From assembly GCA_017745075.1 (NCBI GenBank), contig JAGIAD010000001.1, positions 766,876 through 821,365 on the forward strand: a stretch of 54,490 nt of DNA, in the 5' to 3' direction. The DNA comes from Sphingobacteriaceae bacterium (GTDB lineage: Bacteria > Bacteroidota > Bacteroidia > Sphingobacteriales > Sphingobacteriaceae). The notes below the pieces were generated by a model. That model worked only from the letters and a program-made list of their open reading frames with translations. It was not told the origin of the DNA and did not search any database. The translations under genes and the position numbers were made by a program. Below are positions 28,256-36,122 of this stretch, one piece after another (within the stretch, counting starts at the first letter, position 1; each line of letters starts with the position of its first letter).

Positions 28256-30187
28256 ATGAAATATAAAATCACAAGCATCATATTTTTTCTGCTTTCGGTT
28301 AATCAGATAGTAAAGGGCCAAACCAGATACGAAATTGCAAGTCCTGATAAAACACTTAGGGTTTCTGTTTTTCTTCAGGACAAATCGCTTTTTTATAGCA
28401 TTAATAGAAATGCGACCCCGGTATTGTCTAATTCTTCACTCGGTTTAGTGCGTGAAGATGCCGACTTTTCTAAAAACCTGTCTATCCTATCGGTTTCCAG
28501 GAATGAACTCGTTAAAGACAACTACACTTTAAAGAATAGCAAAAGATTAAACAATCAATACCGGGCCAACAGGAGAATTCTCCACTTGCAAAATGCATCT
28601 TCCAAAAAAATCGATGTTATTTTTCAGGTTTCTGATGATGGTGTAGCTTTCCGTTATTACTTCCCTGATGGTGATAAACAGCTCAAAAAAATAACCGAAG
28701 AAAAAACGGCATTCCATTTCTTTGCAGCTACCAAAGCATGGATGCAGCCCATGGCGGTAGCCAAAACCGGCTTTGAAAGTACCAATCCTTCGTACGAAGA
28801 ACATTACAAAAAAGAAATTAATGTAGGTACGCCTGCACCAACAGCTGCAGGTTGGGTATACCCGGCACTTTTTAATTATAAAGATACCTGGCTGCTTATT
28901 ACCGAAGCAGGTTTAGACGGCAGTTATTGCGCCACCCGGTTAAAGCAAAATTCGCCCGATGGAAATTACCAGGTAGGTTTTCCTGATCCCAGAGAAGCTT
29001 TTACCAATCAGAATGTAAATCCAGAATCTACCCTGCCCTGGCATAGCCCATGGAGGGTGATTGCTATTGGCAGCCTTAAAAAAGTAACCGAATCTACTTT
29101 GGGTACAGATCTTGCCGATCCTGCAAAAGCAAATATCAACCCGGATTTATTCCCGCTTGGTAAAGCTTCATGGAGCTGGATCATGCTGAAAGACGATTCG
29201 ATTGTCTATGATGTGCAGAAAAGATATATCGATTTCGCAGCTGATATGAAATGGGAATACTGCCTGATTGATGCCGATTGGGATACCAAAATAGGCTACG
29301 AAAAAATGAAAGAACTGGCCGATTACGCCAAATCAAAAAATGTAAGCCTGTTGCTCTGGTACAACTCTGCAGGAGACTGGAATACGGTAAAATACACGCC
29401 TAAAAATAAATTAACCACAAAAGAAAGTCGCCTGAAAGAATTTGCCTTACTTCAAAAAATGGGCATTAAAGGTGTAAAAATAGATTTTTTTGGGGGTGAT
29501 GGTCAATCAATGATCCGTTATTACCTGGAGCTTTTTGAAGATGCGGCTAAATTTGGTTTAAGTGTAAACTGCCACGGTGCCACTTTACCAAGGGGATGGC
29601 AACGTACTTATCCGAACCTGCTTACCATGGAATCAATCAAAGGCATGGAATTTATCACATTTAGTCAATACGATGCCGACCAGGAGCCTACGCATGCCAC
29701 AACCATCCCGTTTACGAGGAATATTTTCGATCCAATGGATTTTACGCCAATGAACCTCTCTAAAATTCCAAATATTAAGCGTAAAACAACAAGTGTATTT
29801 GAATTGGCCCTTCCAGTAATTTTTCACTCAGGCATTCAGCATCTGGCAGAATCTCCGGATGGAATGGCTACTGTTCCTGCTTACGTTAAATCGTTCCTGC
29901 AAAACTTTCCATCAGGCTGGGAAGATACCAGGCTGATTGATGGTTATCCGGGTAAATTTGTTGTGATGGCACGTAAGGCAGGCTCAAAGTGGTATATAGC
30001 AGGTATAAATGGAGAAGCCAGCGCTAAAAAAGTAAACTTTGACCTGGCTAAGTATAAAGGCAAAAAGGCTACGCTTATTACCGATGGAAACGAAGAATTA
30101 TCGTTTACCCAAACAGAAGTAAGCCCTAATGCAGATTTTAATATCACCATGAAACCTTTTGGAGGTTTTGTAGTTGTTGTAGAATAA
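28256..30187 (+). CDS. Exported GH97 alpha-galactosidase or beta-L-arabinopyranosidase type
   Basis: GH97 glycosidase, 643 residues, signal peptide ending VKGQ. N-terminal sandwich, then barrel with WEYCLIDADWD and the segment GVKIDFFGGDGQ. D410 in KIDFF sits where the retaining subgroup has its nucleophile, as in Bacteroides alpha-galactosidase; inverting SusB-type alpha-glucosidases use glutamates instead. The retaining subgroup includes enzymes on alpha-galactose and on beta-L-arabinopyranose. With two GH51 and a GH43 in the same tight operon, arabinopyranose ends of arabinan or arabinogalactan are a plausible target, but this is inference. A C-terminal beta domain ends the protein. Confidence 0.85.
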   Translation: MKYKITSIIFFLLSVNQIVKGQTRYEIASPDKTLRVSVFLQDKSLFYSINRNATPVLSNSSLGLVREDADFSKNLSILSVSRNELVKDNYTLKNSKRLNNQYRANRRILHLQNASSKKIDVIFQVSDDGVAFRYYFPDGDKQLKKITEEKTAFHFFAATKAWMQPMAVAKTGFESTNPSYEEHYKKEINVGTPAPTAAGWVYPALFNYKDTWLLITEAGLDGSYCATRLKQNSPDGNYQVGFPDPREAFTNQNVNPESTLPWHSPWRVIAIGSLKKVTESTLGTDLADPAKANINPDLFPLGKASWSWIMLKDDSIVYDVQKRYIDFAADMKWEYCLIDADWDTKIGYEKMKELADYAKSKNVSLLLWYNSAGDWNTVKYTPKNKLTTKESRLKEFALLQKMGIKGVKIDFFGGDGQSMIRYYLELFEDAAKFGLSVNCHGATLPRGWQRTYPNLLTMESIKGMEFITFSQYDADQEPTHATTIPFTRNIFDPMDFTPMNLSKIPNIKRKTTSVFELALPVIFHSGIQHLAESPDGMATVPAYVKSFLQNFPSGWEDTRLIDGYPGKFVVMARKAGSKWYIAGINGEASAKKVNFDLAKYKGKKATLITDGNEELSFTQTEVSPNADFNITMKPFGGFVVVVE

Positions 30188-30188
30188 A

Positions 30189-31127
30189 ATGATGAAAAGA
30201 GTAGTATATTTTTTCCCCTTACTGTTTATCTTTTATTTTAGCGTGCAGGCACAAAACCATAAAGACATTTATCTTTTTGCCTATTTTAAAGGGAATGGCG
30301 AAGATGGTTTGCATTTGGCCTACAGTACTGATGCCTATAATTGGACAACTCTTAAAAACGATCAGTCTTTTCTTACTCCTACCGTGAGCAAAGATAAACT
30401 GATGCGCGACCCCTGCATCATCCTCGGGGCTGACGGGTTATTTCATATGGTTTGGACAGTGAGCTGGAAAGATAAAGGAATAGGTTACGCCAGTTCAAAG
30501 GACCTGATTAACTGGAGCGAACAACAATTTCTGCCGGTAATGGCCAAAGAAGAAGGTGCGCGAAATACCTGGGCACCCGAAATTACTTATGACGGGCAGA
30601 CCAAAACATACATGATTTACTGGGCAACTACCATTACAGGCAAATTTAACGAAACTGCGTCGAAAGCAGAAAGTGGCTATAACCACCGTATATATTATGT
30701 TACCACTAAAGATTTCAAAACCTTTTCTGAAACTAAACTGCTCTACGACCCGGGGTTTAATGTTATCGATGCCACCATCGTTAAAAATGGTAAACAGTTT
30801 ATCATGTTTTTAAAGGATGAAACCCCTCAGCCTGCTCAAAAAAATATCAAAATAGCTTATGCAGATCAATTGACTGGCCCTTACAGTAAAGCCGGAAATC
30901 CAATTACCGGAAATTACTGGGCTGAAGGGCCAACAAGCTTAAAAATTGGTAATACCTGGATGGTGTATTTCGATAAGTACCGCGATCATCAATATGGGGC
31001 AATCCAATCTACTGATTTAAAAAGCTGGACTGATGTTTCTGATAAGATTTCTTTGCCAAAGGGCTTAAGACATGGCACCGTATTAACCATTAAAGAAAAA
31101 GAGCTGAAAACTTTATTGAAGCAATAA
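30189..31127 (+). CDS. Exported GH43-type five-bladed propeller glycosidase
   Basis: 312-residue protein with signal peptide ending SVQAQ and a five-bladed propeller of the GH43 superfamily (arabinanases, arabinofuranosidases, xylosidases, galactosidases). Visible acids: Asp in LMRDPCIILG and the likely general acid Glu in NYWAEGPTSLK; WAPEITYD is also typical. The usual N-terminal Asp-Pro of the general base is replaced by a LFAYFKGNGEDGLHLAYS stretch, so its subfamily is unusual and activity is uncertain. It starts 1 base after the GH97 stop and is the last gene before a strong terminator. Two adjacent ATGs could be the start. Confidence 0.8.
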   Translation: MMKRVVYFFPLLFIFYFSVQAQNHKDIYLFAYFKGNGEDGLHLAYSTDAYNWTTLKNDQSFLTPTVSKDKLMRDPCIILGADGLFHMVWTVSWKDKGIGYASSKDLINWSEQQFLPVMAKEEGARNTWAPEITYDGQTKTYMIYWATTITGKFNETASKAESGYNHRIYYVTTKDFKTFSETKLLYDPGFNVIDATIVKNGKQFIMFLKDETPQPAQKNIKIAYADQLTGPYSKAGNPITGNYWAEGPTSLKIGNTWMVYFDKYRDHQYGAIQSTDLKSWTDVSDKISLPKGLRHGTVLTIKEKELKTLLKQ

Positions 31128-31146
31128 TACACTCAAAATCAGCTCT

Positions 31147-31188
31147 ATGCTCCTGCTTAATTTGTTTAAGCAGGAGCATTTTTTTTTG
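31147..31188 (+). terminator. Strong rho-independent terminator after the GH51-GH51-GH97-GH43 operon
   Basis: A perfect 13-base stem (ATGCTCCTGCTTA at 31147-31159 with TAAGCAGGAGCAT at 31167-31179), 7-base loop and nine Ts, 20 bases after the GH43 stop. Confidence 0.95.
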
Positions 31189-31348
31189 CATCGACTTTAA
31201 TAATACTTTCTTTTAGATCCTGAAACAAGTTACCATTGACAGATCCTGTAAAAGAATCGTCCTTTCGACTGGAGCCTGCCGGTTTTTCACCGGTGGTGGA
31301 ACGGAGAAATCTATAGAGACAGATTTAGCTTCGCTGAGCACTCCGTGG

Positions 31349-31381
31349 TTCTCGGCTACGTTGCACTCCGCTCAAAATGAC
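31349..31381 (-). repeat. GAGCGGAGTG-family repeat, diverged copy
   Basis: Reads on the minus strand as GTCATTTTGAGCGGAGTG, then an AACG...GAGAA end. Matches the copy at 51220-51253 with several substitutions. Confidence 0.6.
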
Positions 31382-31406
31382 GATCCTGGAGAGGGCAAAA
31401 CATATC

Positions 31407-31537
31407 TCGTCATTGCTGAGAAGGAACGACAGCTTGTCCCGACCTTTTCGGGGAAGCAATCTTTCATGCCAGTAATTCTTGCTATAAGAGATTGCTTCAC
31501 TCCTGCGCAAAACCCCTTCTTCAGTTCGCAATGACGA
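31407..31537. repeat. Complete CGTCATTGCGAG-family palindrome with extra inner segment
   Basis: About 130 bases with inverted ends TCGTCATTGC and GCAATGACGA and inner arms GAAGCAATCT and AGATTGCTTC. It carries the CTTGTCCCGACCTTTTCGGG segment also seen at 4118-4189 but not at 8971-9069. Confidence 0.8.
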
Positions 31538-31583
31538 AATTAAGACCCAAAACTCACTTTAATTATGTAAATGACTTGATAAA

Positions 31584-31610
31584 GATCCTGAAACAAGTTC
31601 AGGATGACGA
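31584..31610 (+). repeat. GATCCTGAAACAAGTTCAGGAT hairpin repeat
   Basis: Small hairpin (TCCTGAA, 5-base loop, TTCAGGA) followed by GATGAC. The first 16 bases are repeated at 31216-31231. Typical of the short scattered repeats in this window. Confidence 0.6.
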
Positions 31611-31625
31611 TTCGCCTTAAATAAC

Positions 31626-33971
31626 TTACTTCACCAACCTCACTTCATATATATTGGCTATAGCCGATCCCTGATCGGCAACAAATTTTACTTCTAAATC
31701 TGCTTTTAACAACTCTTTTGGGATTTGGTATTCCTGCGTATAAAAAACATTGCCCTTGCTCCCATCTAGCTTTACATTTTCAATTGTAACGCCATTGATC
31801 AGAATAGAGAAGTTTTTGTTCTTTTCCTGTCCAAAATAGGTTAAAACAAGCTTATTAGCAGATAGGTCTTTATTTTTAAGCACGTAACTAAACCACGCCT
31901 TACCATTTCTGAAATGTCTTTCCTGGTAAGTTCCGTTATCGGTCTGTTCACCTTTAAAATTGTGGTCAGATTCGGGCTGCTGTTCCCCTGTATTGATCAG
32001 ATCGACCGTTCTCCGCTCCGTTTTCATCTTTTCTTCTTCAGCAAGTTTAATCGCCTTTGCCCGTTCAGGTAACGCCTCAGCGCTGCTGTAAGGAAAATAT
32101 ATTACATACCGTTTTTCGGCAAGGGTGTAAAAAGGAACCAGTTTTAAAGATTTGTATCTGGGCTGATAGATCGCATTTTGAGCATTGAACGTTAAGTTGT
32201 TTTTACCAGTCGGCGTAATTTCATTTGCCAGTGTATTTTTTGAGCCGGTAACCAATGGTGCATCAGTAATCGGTAATAAAGGTCCTGAAGCAATATGCCC
32301 CATCCTGCTGCCGTCAGCGGTTAAATTCGGCTGGTTTAAAGTATCCAGTTCAGCGGCAAGTACAATCGGGCCATGAAGGAAAGCTACCCAATCAGAGCCA
32401 TCGGGCATAAACTCCGTAGTGGTATGCATCGGCAGAGAAATCTTAATAACATCACCTGTACTCCAGGTACGATCGATACTCGCGTAACCATTTGCCTCGC
32501 TTTTGGCAATTACCTTTTTCCCGTTTATCAGCACAGCCATTTTTCCCTGTTCTGCCCAGGCAGGCTGACGGAAATGTAAGGTAAAACTTTGTTTGTTTTT
32601 TAACTGAAGTTTAACCGTTGTATACTCTGCATCCGGGAAAAGAGTTTGCTGCGTAAGCTGGATACCTTTTTCTTTCCAGTTTAAGGTTGAAGGGATAAAA
32701 AGATTTACATATACATCATTCGCACGGTGTGCGTAAATCAGTTCCCCATATTTTCCATGGTTCTCCAATCCCGAGCCTACACAGCACCAGAAACTTTCCT
32801 GCGGACTTGAATAGGTACGGTAATGACCTGGCCGCATTGGTGTAAAATATACAAAACCACCTTCGGGCCTCTGAGAAGAAAGGATATGGTTATAAAGTGT
32901 ACGCTCGTAATAATCGAGGTAGGTATTTGAAGGGGCAGCTAAAAACAACTGCTTAGTAAGCTTCAGCATGTTGTAAGAATTGCAGGTTTCTGGCCCTTCG
33001 CGCGATTCGGTCATTGAAGAAAAGTTATTGGCGGGATTAAAATGCTCTCTAACGCTATTTCCGCCAATGGCTACTGTTCTATGTTCTACTACTGTTTTCC
33101 AAAAGAAAGCAGCTGCATCTGCCCAGGCAGCATCTTTATCAAGTAAAGCAATCTGCTCGAAACCGATTACTTTAGGGATCTGTGTATTTGCATGCAAACC
33201 GTTAAGGGCATCTGTATTTTTTAATAGGGGATTAAGAATAGACTGATCTGAAAACCTTTTTGCCAGTTGAAGATACTTCGGGTTGCCTGTTATCGCATAA
33301 ACATGGGCGAATGTTTCATTCAATCCACCATGTTCATTTTTCAATATATCCTGTATTTGCTGGTCGGATAAATTGGAAACCATATCTATACACCAGTCAG
33401 TCAGTTTAAGTAGCATCTGCTTTGCTTTTTCATTGCCGGCAACAGCATAAGCATCGTACAGCCCGGCATAAATTTTATGGATATTGTATAAGGGCACCCA
33501 TTTTCCGTTCAGTGAAGCACCAGACGATTTTATATTTCCGGCTTTAATTTCTTTCCAGATTTGCTTACCACCTGGGACACCGCCTAAATAGCCATCACCG
33601 TTCTGGAACTGACATTTATCGAGTTCGGCAATCATATATTCCATGCGCTCCTTTACCTTTGCATCGCCAGTAGAAGCATACATTAAAGCCAGGGCCGATA
33701 AATAATGTCCGCCAACATGGCCATCTAAACCCGAGTTTTCCCAGTTTCCATAAGATGCAGCCTTGGGTTTTAACCCTGCTTCTCTTAAATATGGTGCCAA
33801 AAGCCTGTCCGGATCCAGCGACAACATATACTTTTTATCGGTTTCCAGGGCCCGTTTAAAGGGGCCATCGAGCAAACGGACTTCTTTTAAACTAAATGGC
33901 TGTAAAGCAGTTTGTCCGAAAACAGTTCCGCATAAAACGGTCATCAGAACAGTGGTAATTATTTTTTTCAT
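31626..33971 (-). CDS. Exported GH127/GH146-type beta-L-arabinofuranosidase
   Basis: Zinc-cysteine beta-L-arabinofuranosidase family (formerly DUF1680), 781 residues from the chosen start. The frame is open to an ATG at 34001, but the methionine at 33971 begins a good signal peptide (MKKIITTVL, ending VFGQ), so I prefer it. The alpha/alpha barrel has GHVGGHYLSALALMY. The metal/nucleophile site is visible as E328 and C330 in GPETCNSYN and C396/C397 in FWCCVGSG, matching the Glu-Cys-Cys-Cys arrangement of HypBA1-like enzymes. C-terminal beta domains follow, the last one sugar-binding-like. GH146 (arabinan-acting, as in Bacteroides) is as likely as GH127. Follows the CE12 gene with a short gap. 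Confidence 0.88.
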   Translation of the reverse strand: MKKIITTVLMTVLCGTVFGQTALQPFSLKEVRLLDGPFKRALETDKKYMLSLDPDRLLAPYLREAGLKPKAASYGNWENSGLDGHVGGHYLSALALMYASTGDAKVKERMEYMIAELDKCQFQNGDGYLGGVPGGKQIWKEIKAGNIKSSGASLNGKWVPLYNIHKIYAGLYDAYAVAGNEKAKQMLLKLTDWCIDMVSNLSDQQIQDILKNEHGGLNETFAHVYAITGNPKYLQLAKRFSDQSILNPLLKNTDALNGLHANTQIPKVIGFEQIALLDKDAAWADAAAFFWKTVVEHRTVAIGGNSVREHFNPANNFSSMTESREGPETCNSYNMLKLTKQLFLAAPSNTYLDYYERTLYNHILSSQRPEGGFVYFTPMRPGHYRTYSSPQESFWCCVGSGLENHGKYGELIYAHRANDVYVNLFIPSTLNWKEKGIQLTQQTLFPDAEYTTVKLQLKNKQSFTLHFRQPAWAEQGKMAVLINGKKVIAKSEANGYASIDRTWSTGDVIKISLPMHTTTEFMPDGSDWVAFLHGPIVLAAELDTLNQPNLTADGSRMGHIASGPLLPITDAPLVTGSKNTLANEITPTGKNNLTFNAQNAIYQPRYKSLKLVPFYTLAEKRYVIYFPYSSAEALPERAKAIKLAEEEKMKTERRTVDLINTGEQQPESDHNFKGEQTDNGTYQERHFRNGKAWFSYVLKNKDLSANKLVLTYFGQEKNKNFSILINGVTIENVKLDGSKGNVFYTQEYQIPKELLKADLEVKFVADQGSAIANIYEVRLVK

Positions 33972-34001
33972 TTTAAAAAGTTTCTTGGTAACAGGTATCA
34001 T

Positions 34002-35330
34002 TTAATTTCCATCTGGTTTAACTACACTACTTTTCGGACTTTCAGGCCAATGCCAGTTTGCCGGGTTGTCTGGCTTCGCAGGGTTAAATTCAGGCAGATC
34101 ATTTACCAGATACCGGGCAATTCCCAATTTCTGTTCTTTAATACCTAAAATAACGCATTGTGCAATTTCGTAGGCACCATAGGGATTAAAGTGTGTATTA
34201 TCAGCTAAAGCTTTATCCTGGCCAGGGTAACTGTTGGCTGGATAATGGACAAAGGCTTTTTTCGATGTTTCTTCGCCCAGTGCATTAAATAAAATAGTGG
34301 TCATGGTGTTTAGGTCAATCAAAGCTACTTTTTCCTCATCGGCCACCTTACGGGCAGCATCCGGAAAATCGCCCAGGGAGTTTACAATTTTTCCATCAGA
34401 GCCGAAAGATCTCCGGCTGGTTGAGGTTAACACTACCGGGATCCCACCCTTTTTCTTCACTTCAGAAATAAATGTTTTTAATCTTTTTGTGTAAGATTTA
34501 TAGGCACCATCATTAGGTCCCTGATCTTTCTGATCATTATGCCCAAATTCAATAAACAAATAATCGCCAGGTTTCATTATGCTTAAAATCTTGGTTAACC
34601 GCTTGCTCGACAAAAAAGAACCTAATGTTAAGCCAGACTCGGCATGATTGGCAATGGCTACTCCTGGTTTAAAAAAGCGGGGAATCATTTGCCCCCATGA
34701 TGCCCAGGGCTCATCGTCCTGGTTCACTACTGTTGAATTTCCAGCCAGAAAAACAGTAACCTGGTCTTCTACTTTGCTAATTTCGAGTGCCTGCAATGCA
34801 GCCTGGCCATCAAATTCTAAAGTCAGCTTATCATCCCAATCGAGTTTATTGAGTTCGCGTAGTTTTAAAGAAACAAGCTCACCATTGGCAATATGCTTAT
34901 CTTTAACATTTACAATAAAAGTTTTGGTGAGCGATTGTCCGGCGGCAGTTTTCACATTTTCGAGCATGAGCCTTCTCGATTCTGCCTTTATTGTACACAA
35001 TGCAGCATTTTTCGGATCGCCCAGCCTAACCGTTATTTTATAGTTTCCTTCAGGAACCGCAACAGAAAAATAAAATGGCCGGGCACTTTTAACCAGGTTG
35101 GTGGTTAAAAAATTCTTGCTTCCACGGTCTACAGCTTCAACTTTCGAATCAAAATCAAAACCATAGCCTTTTTCTCTGGTGTAAACATCAGTTGGTAAAA
35201 TTGGTGTATAACCCTTAGCAACCTTTCCGGTACCAAAATCAAATTTGTAATCGGTTTTTTCTTGCGCATGCAATAGATTGACCACTAAGCCCAGAAAAAT
35301 GAATGGCTTGATAAATTGTTGAATGCTCAT
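34002..35330 (-). CDS. Exported two-domain CE12 esterase with N-terminal sugar-binding-like sandwich
   Basis: Third rhamnogalacturonan acetylesterase-type protein, 442 residues from the methionine at 35330 (MSIQQFIKPF, signal peptide ending LLHAQ). An ATG 20 codons upstream would place charged residues before the signal peptide and is less likely. Residues about 25-195 form a beta-sandwich of the galactose-binding/malectin type (YKFDFGTGKVAKGYTPI start, ALEISKVE end). The SGNH esterase follows: FLAGNSTVVNQ (Ser; Asn replaces the usual Asp of GDS), FIEFGHNDQKD and ADNTHFNPYGA. Unlike the two single-domain CE12 enzymes near 19 kb it carries its own binding module. First gene of a pair with GH127-type. 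Confidence 0.87.
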   Translation of the reverse strand: MSIQQFIKPFIFLGLVVNLLHAQEKTDYKFDFGTGKVAKGYTPILPTDVYTREKGYGFDFDSKVEAVDRGSKNFLTTNLVKSARPFYFSVAVPEGNYKITVRLGDPKNAALCTIKAESRRLMLENVKTAAGQSLTKTFIVNVKDKHIANGELVSLKLRELNKLDWDDKLTLEFDGQAALQALEISKVEDQVTVFLAGNSTVVNQDDEPWASWGQMIPRFFKPGVAIANHAESGLTLGSFLSSKRLTKILSIMKPGDYLFIEFGHNDQKDQGPNDGAYKSYTKRLKTFISEVKKKGGIPVVLTSTSRRSFGSDGKIVNSLGDFPDAARKVADEEKVALIDLNTMTTILFNALGEETSKKAFVHYPANSYPGQDKALADNTHFNPYGAYEIAQCVILGIKEQKLGIARYLVNDLPEFNPAKPDNPANWHWPESPKSSVVKPDGN

Positions 35331-35534
35331 ATTGTTAAGGTTTATTACGCAACCGGCCCGACGATTAAATCTATCTAAACGGTGCGCCATAAAATTTGGT
35401 CAAAAATAAACGTCTTAAAGACATTTATAAAACGAAGATATAAAACAATTACCAAAAAGGACAGGAATAAGCAGAATATCTAAAAATTTGATGTTTTTTA
35501 ATTCAAACTGCATTTATGTCAAACACAAAAAACA

Positions 35535-35595
35535 ACAAATATTTATTTTTTAATACTAATTAAACATACAAATATTTAGAATTTAAAATACTAAT
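35535..35595 (+). repeat. Two direct copies of ACAAATATTTA...AATACTAAT
   Basis: Units at 35535-35560 and 35568-35595 share ACAAATATTTA at the left and AATACTAAT at the right, with slightly different middles, 33 bases apart (three helical turns). The region is AT-rich, which weakens significance, but two shared blocks in the same order are notable. Possible regulator sites before the lipid cluster. Confidence 0.4.
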
Positions 35596-35973
35596 AAAAA
35601 TGATGCTATTTTAAAGTAAAAAACATTGATGCGGTAAAATATCTGCCAATAGCAATATAAACAACATTTTATAACATAAAATCAACAAAAAATTAACATT
35701 TTTCGATGCGTAATCGAAAAATAAATAAATATAAATCATAATAAATCAATTAATTACGATAATAAATTCGTAAATTAACCCATTATTAATATTAACCCAA
35801 TATATGGGGGCTTTTTTTGTATATGAATTCAAAATATCACATATAAAAAAACATAAATGATATTATTAATGAAGATTTTGTTCATAAAGTTCATTTTTAG
35901 ATGATAGAATTTGCAGTTTTATAAACCCTTATTCAGTTCATTCATTTTTGATTTTTTAAAACAATCTGACTTA

Positions 35974-35991
35974 ACTAATTCGTATATTAGT
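35974..35991. promoter_or_regulatory. Inverted repeat ACTAAT-N6-ATTAGT
   Basis: Perfect 6-base arms about 130 bases before the megasynthase start codon. The ACTAAT arm is also the end of the two direct repeats at 35535-35595, so a protein recognising ACTAAT could bind several times in this region. Inference only. Confidence 0.35.
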
Positions 35992-36122
35992 CTAATTAAT
36001 AATACACACTAATTGCAGCATTAAAAAGCTGGCTTATTGCGTATTACGGCAGGCATAAAGAACCATTATGTTTTGCTTAGAAATCATCCACCAAACAGAA
36101 GAAGTAGAAAAAATCTAAAGCC

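Larger units (their letters stand above)
31189..31625. other. Convergent gap packed with hairpin repeats
   Basis: Between the terminator and the stop of the converging GH127-type gene there is no credible gene. It contains, in order: a GATCCTGAAACAAGTT unit (31216-31231), an inverted GAGCGGAGTG-family copy (31349-31381), a complete CGTCATTGCGAG-family palindrome (31407-31537), and a second GATCCTGAAACAAGTT unit (31584-31610). Repeat insertion seems to be tolerated where both transcripts end. Confidence 0.65.
35331..36122. promoter_or_regulatory. Long AT-rich divergent region between pectin genes and the lipid cluster
   Basis: 792 bases, strikingly AT-rich from about 35400 to 36000, with no credible gene. 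It must hold promoters for the CE12 gene (leftward) and the megasynthase (rightward). On the minus strand TATTTTTG at 35401-35408 fits the Bacteroidota -7 consensus (TAnnTTTG) for the CE12 gene, next to a small palindrome GTCTTAAAGAC at 35412-35422; no matching -33 was found. Direct and inverted repeats on the megasynthase side are listed separately. Confidence 0.5.

Noticed and set aside
31325..31531. Short minus-strand frame in the repeat-filled convergent gap
   Set aside because: Made entirely of two interspersed repeat copies; no sign of selection as protein.
35780..35825. Terminator at the GGGGGC plus T-run stretch in the AT-rich region
   Set aside because: The possible stem is only about four pairs and no gene ends just upstream.
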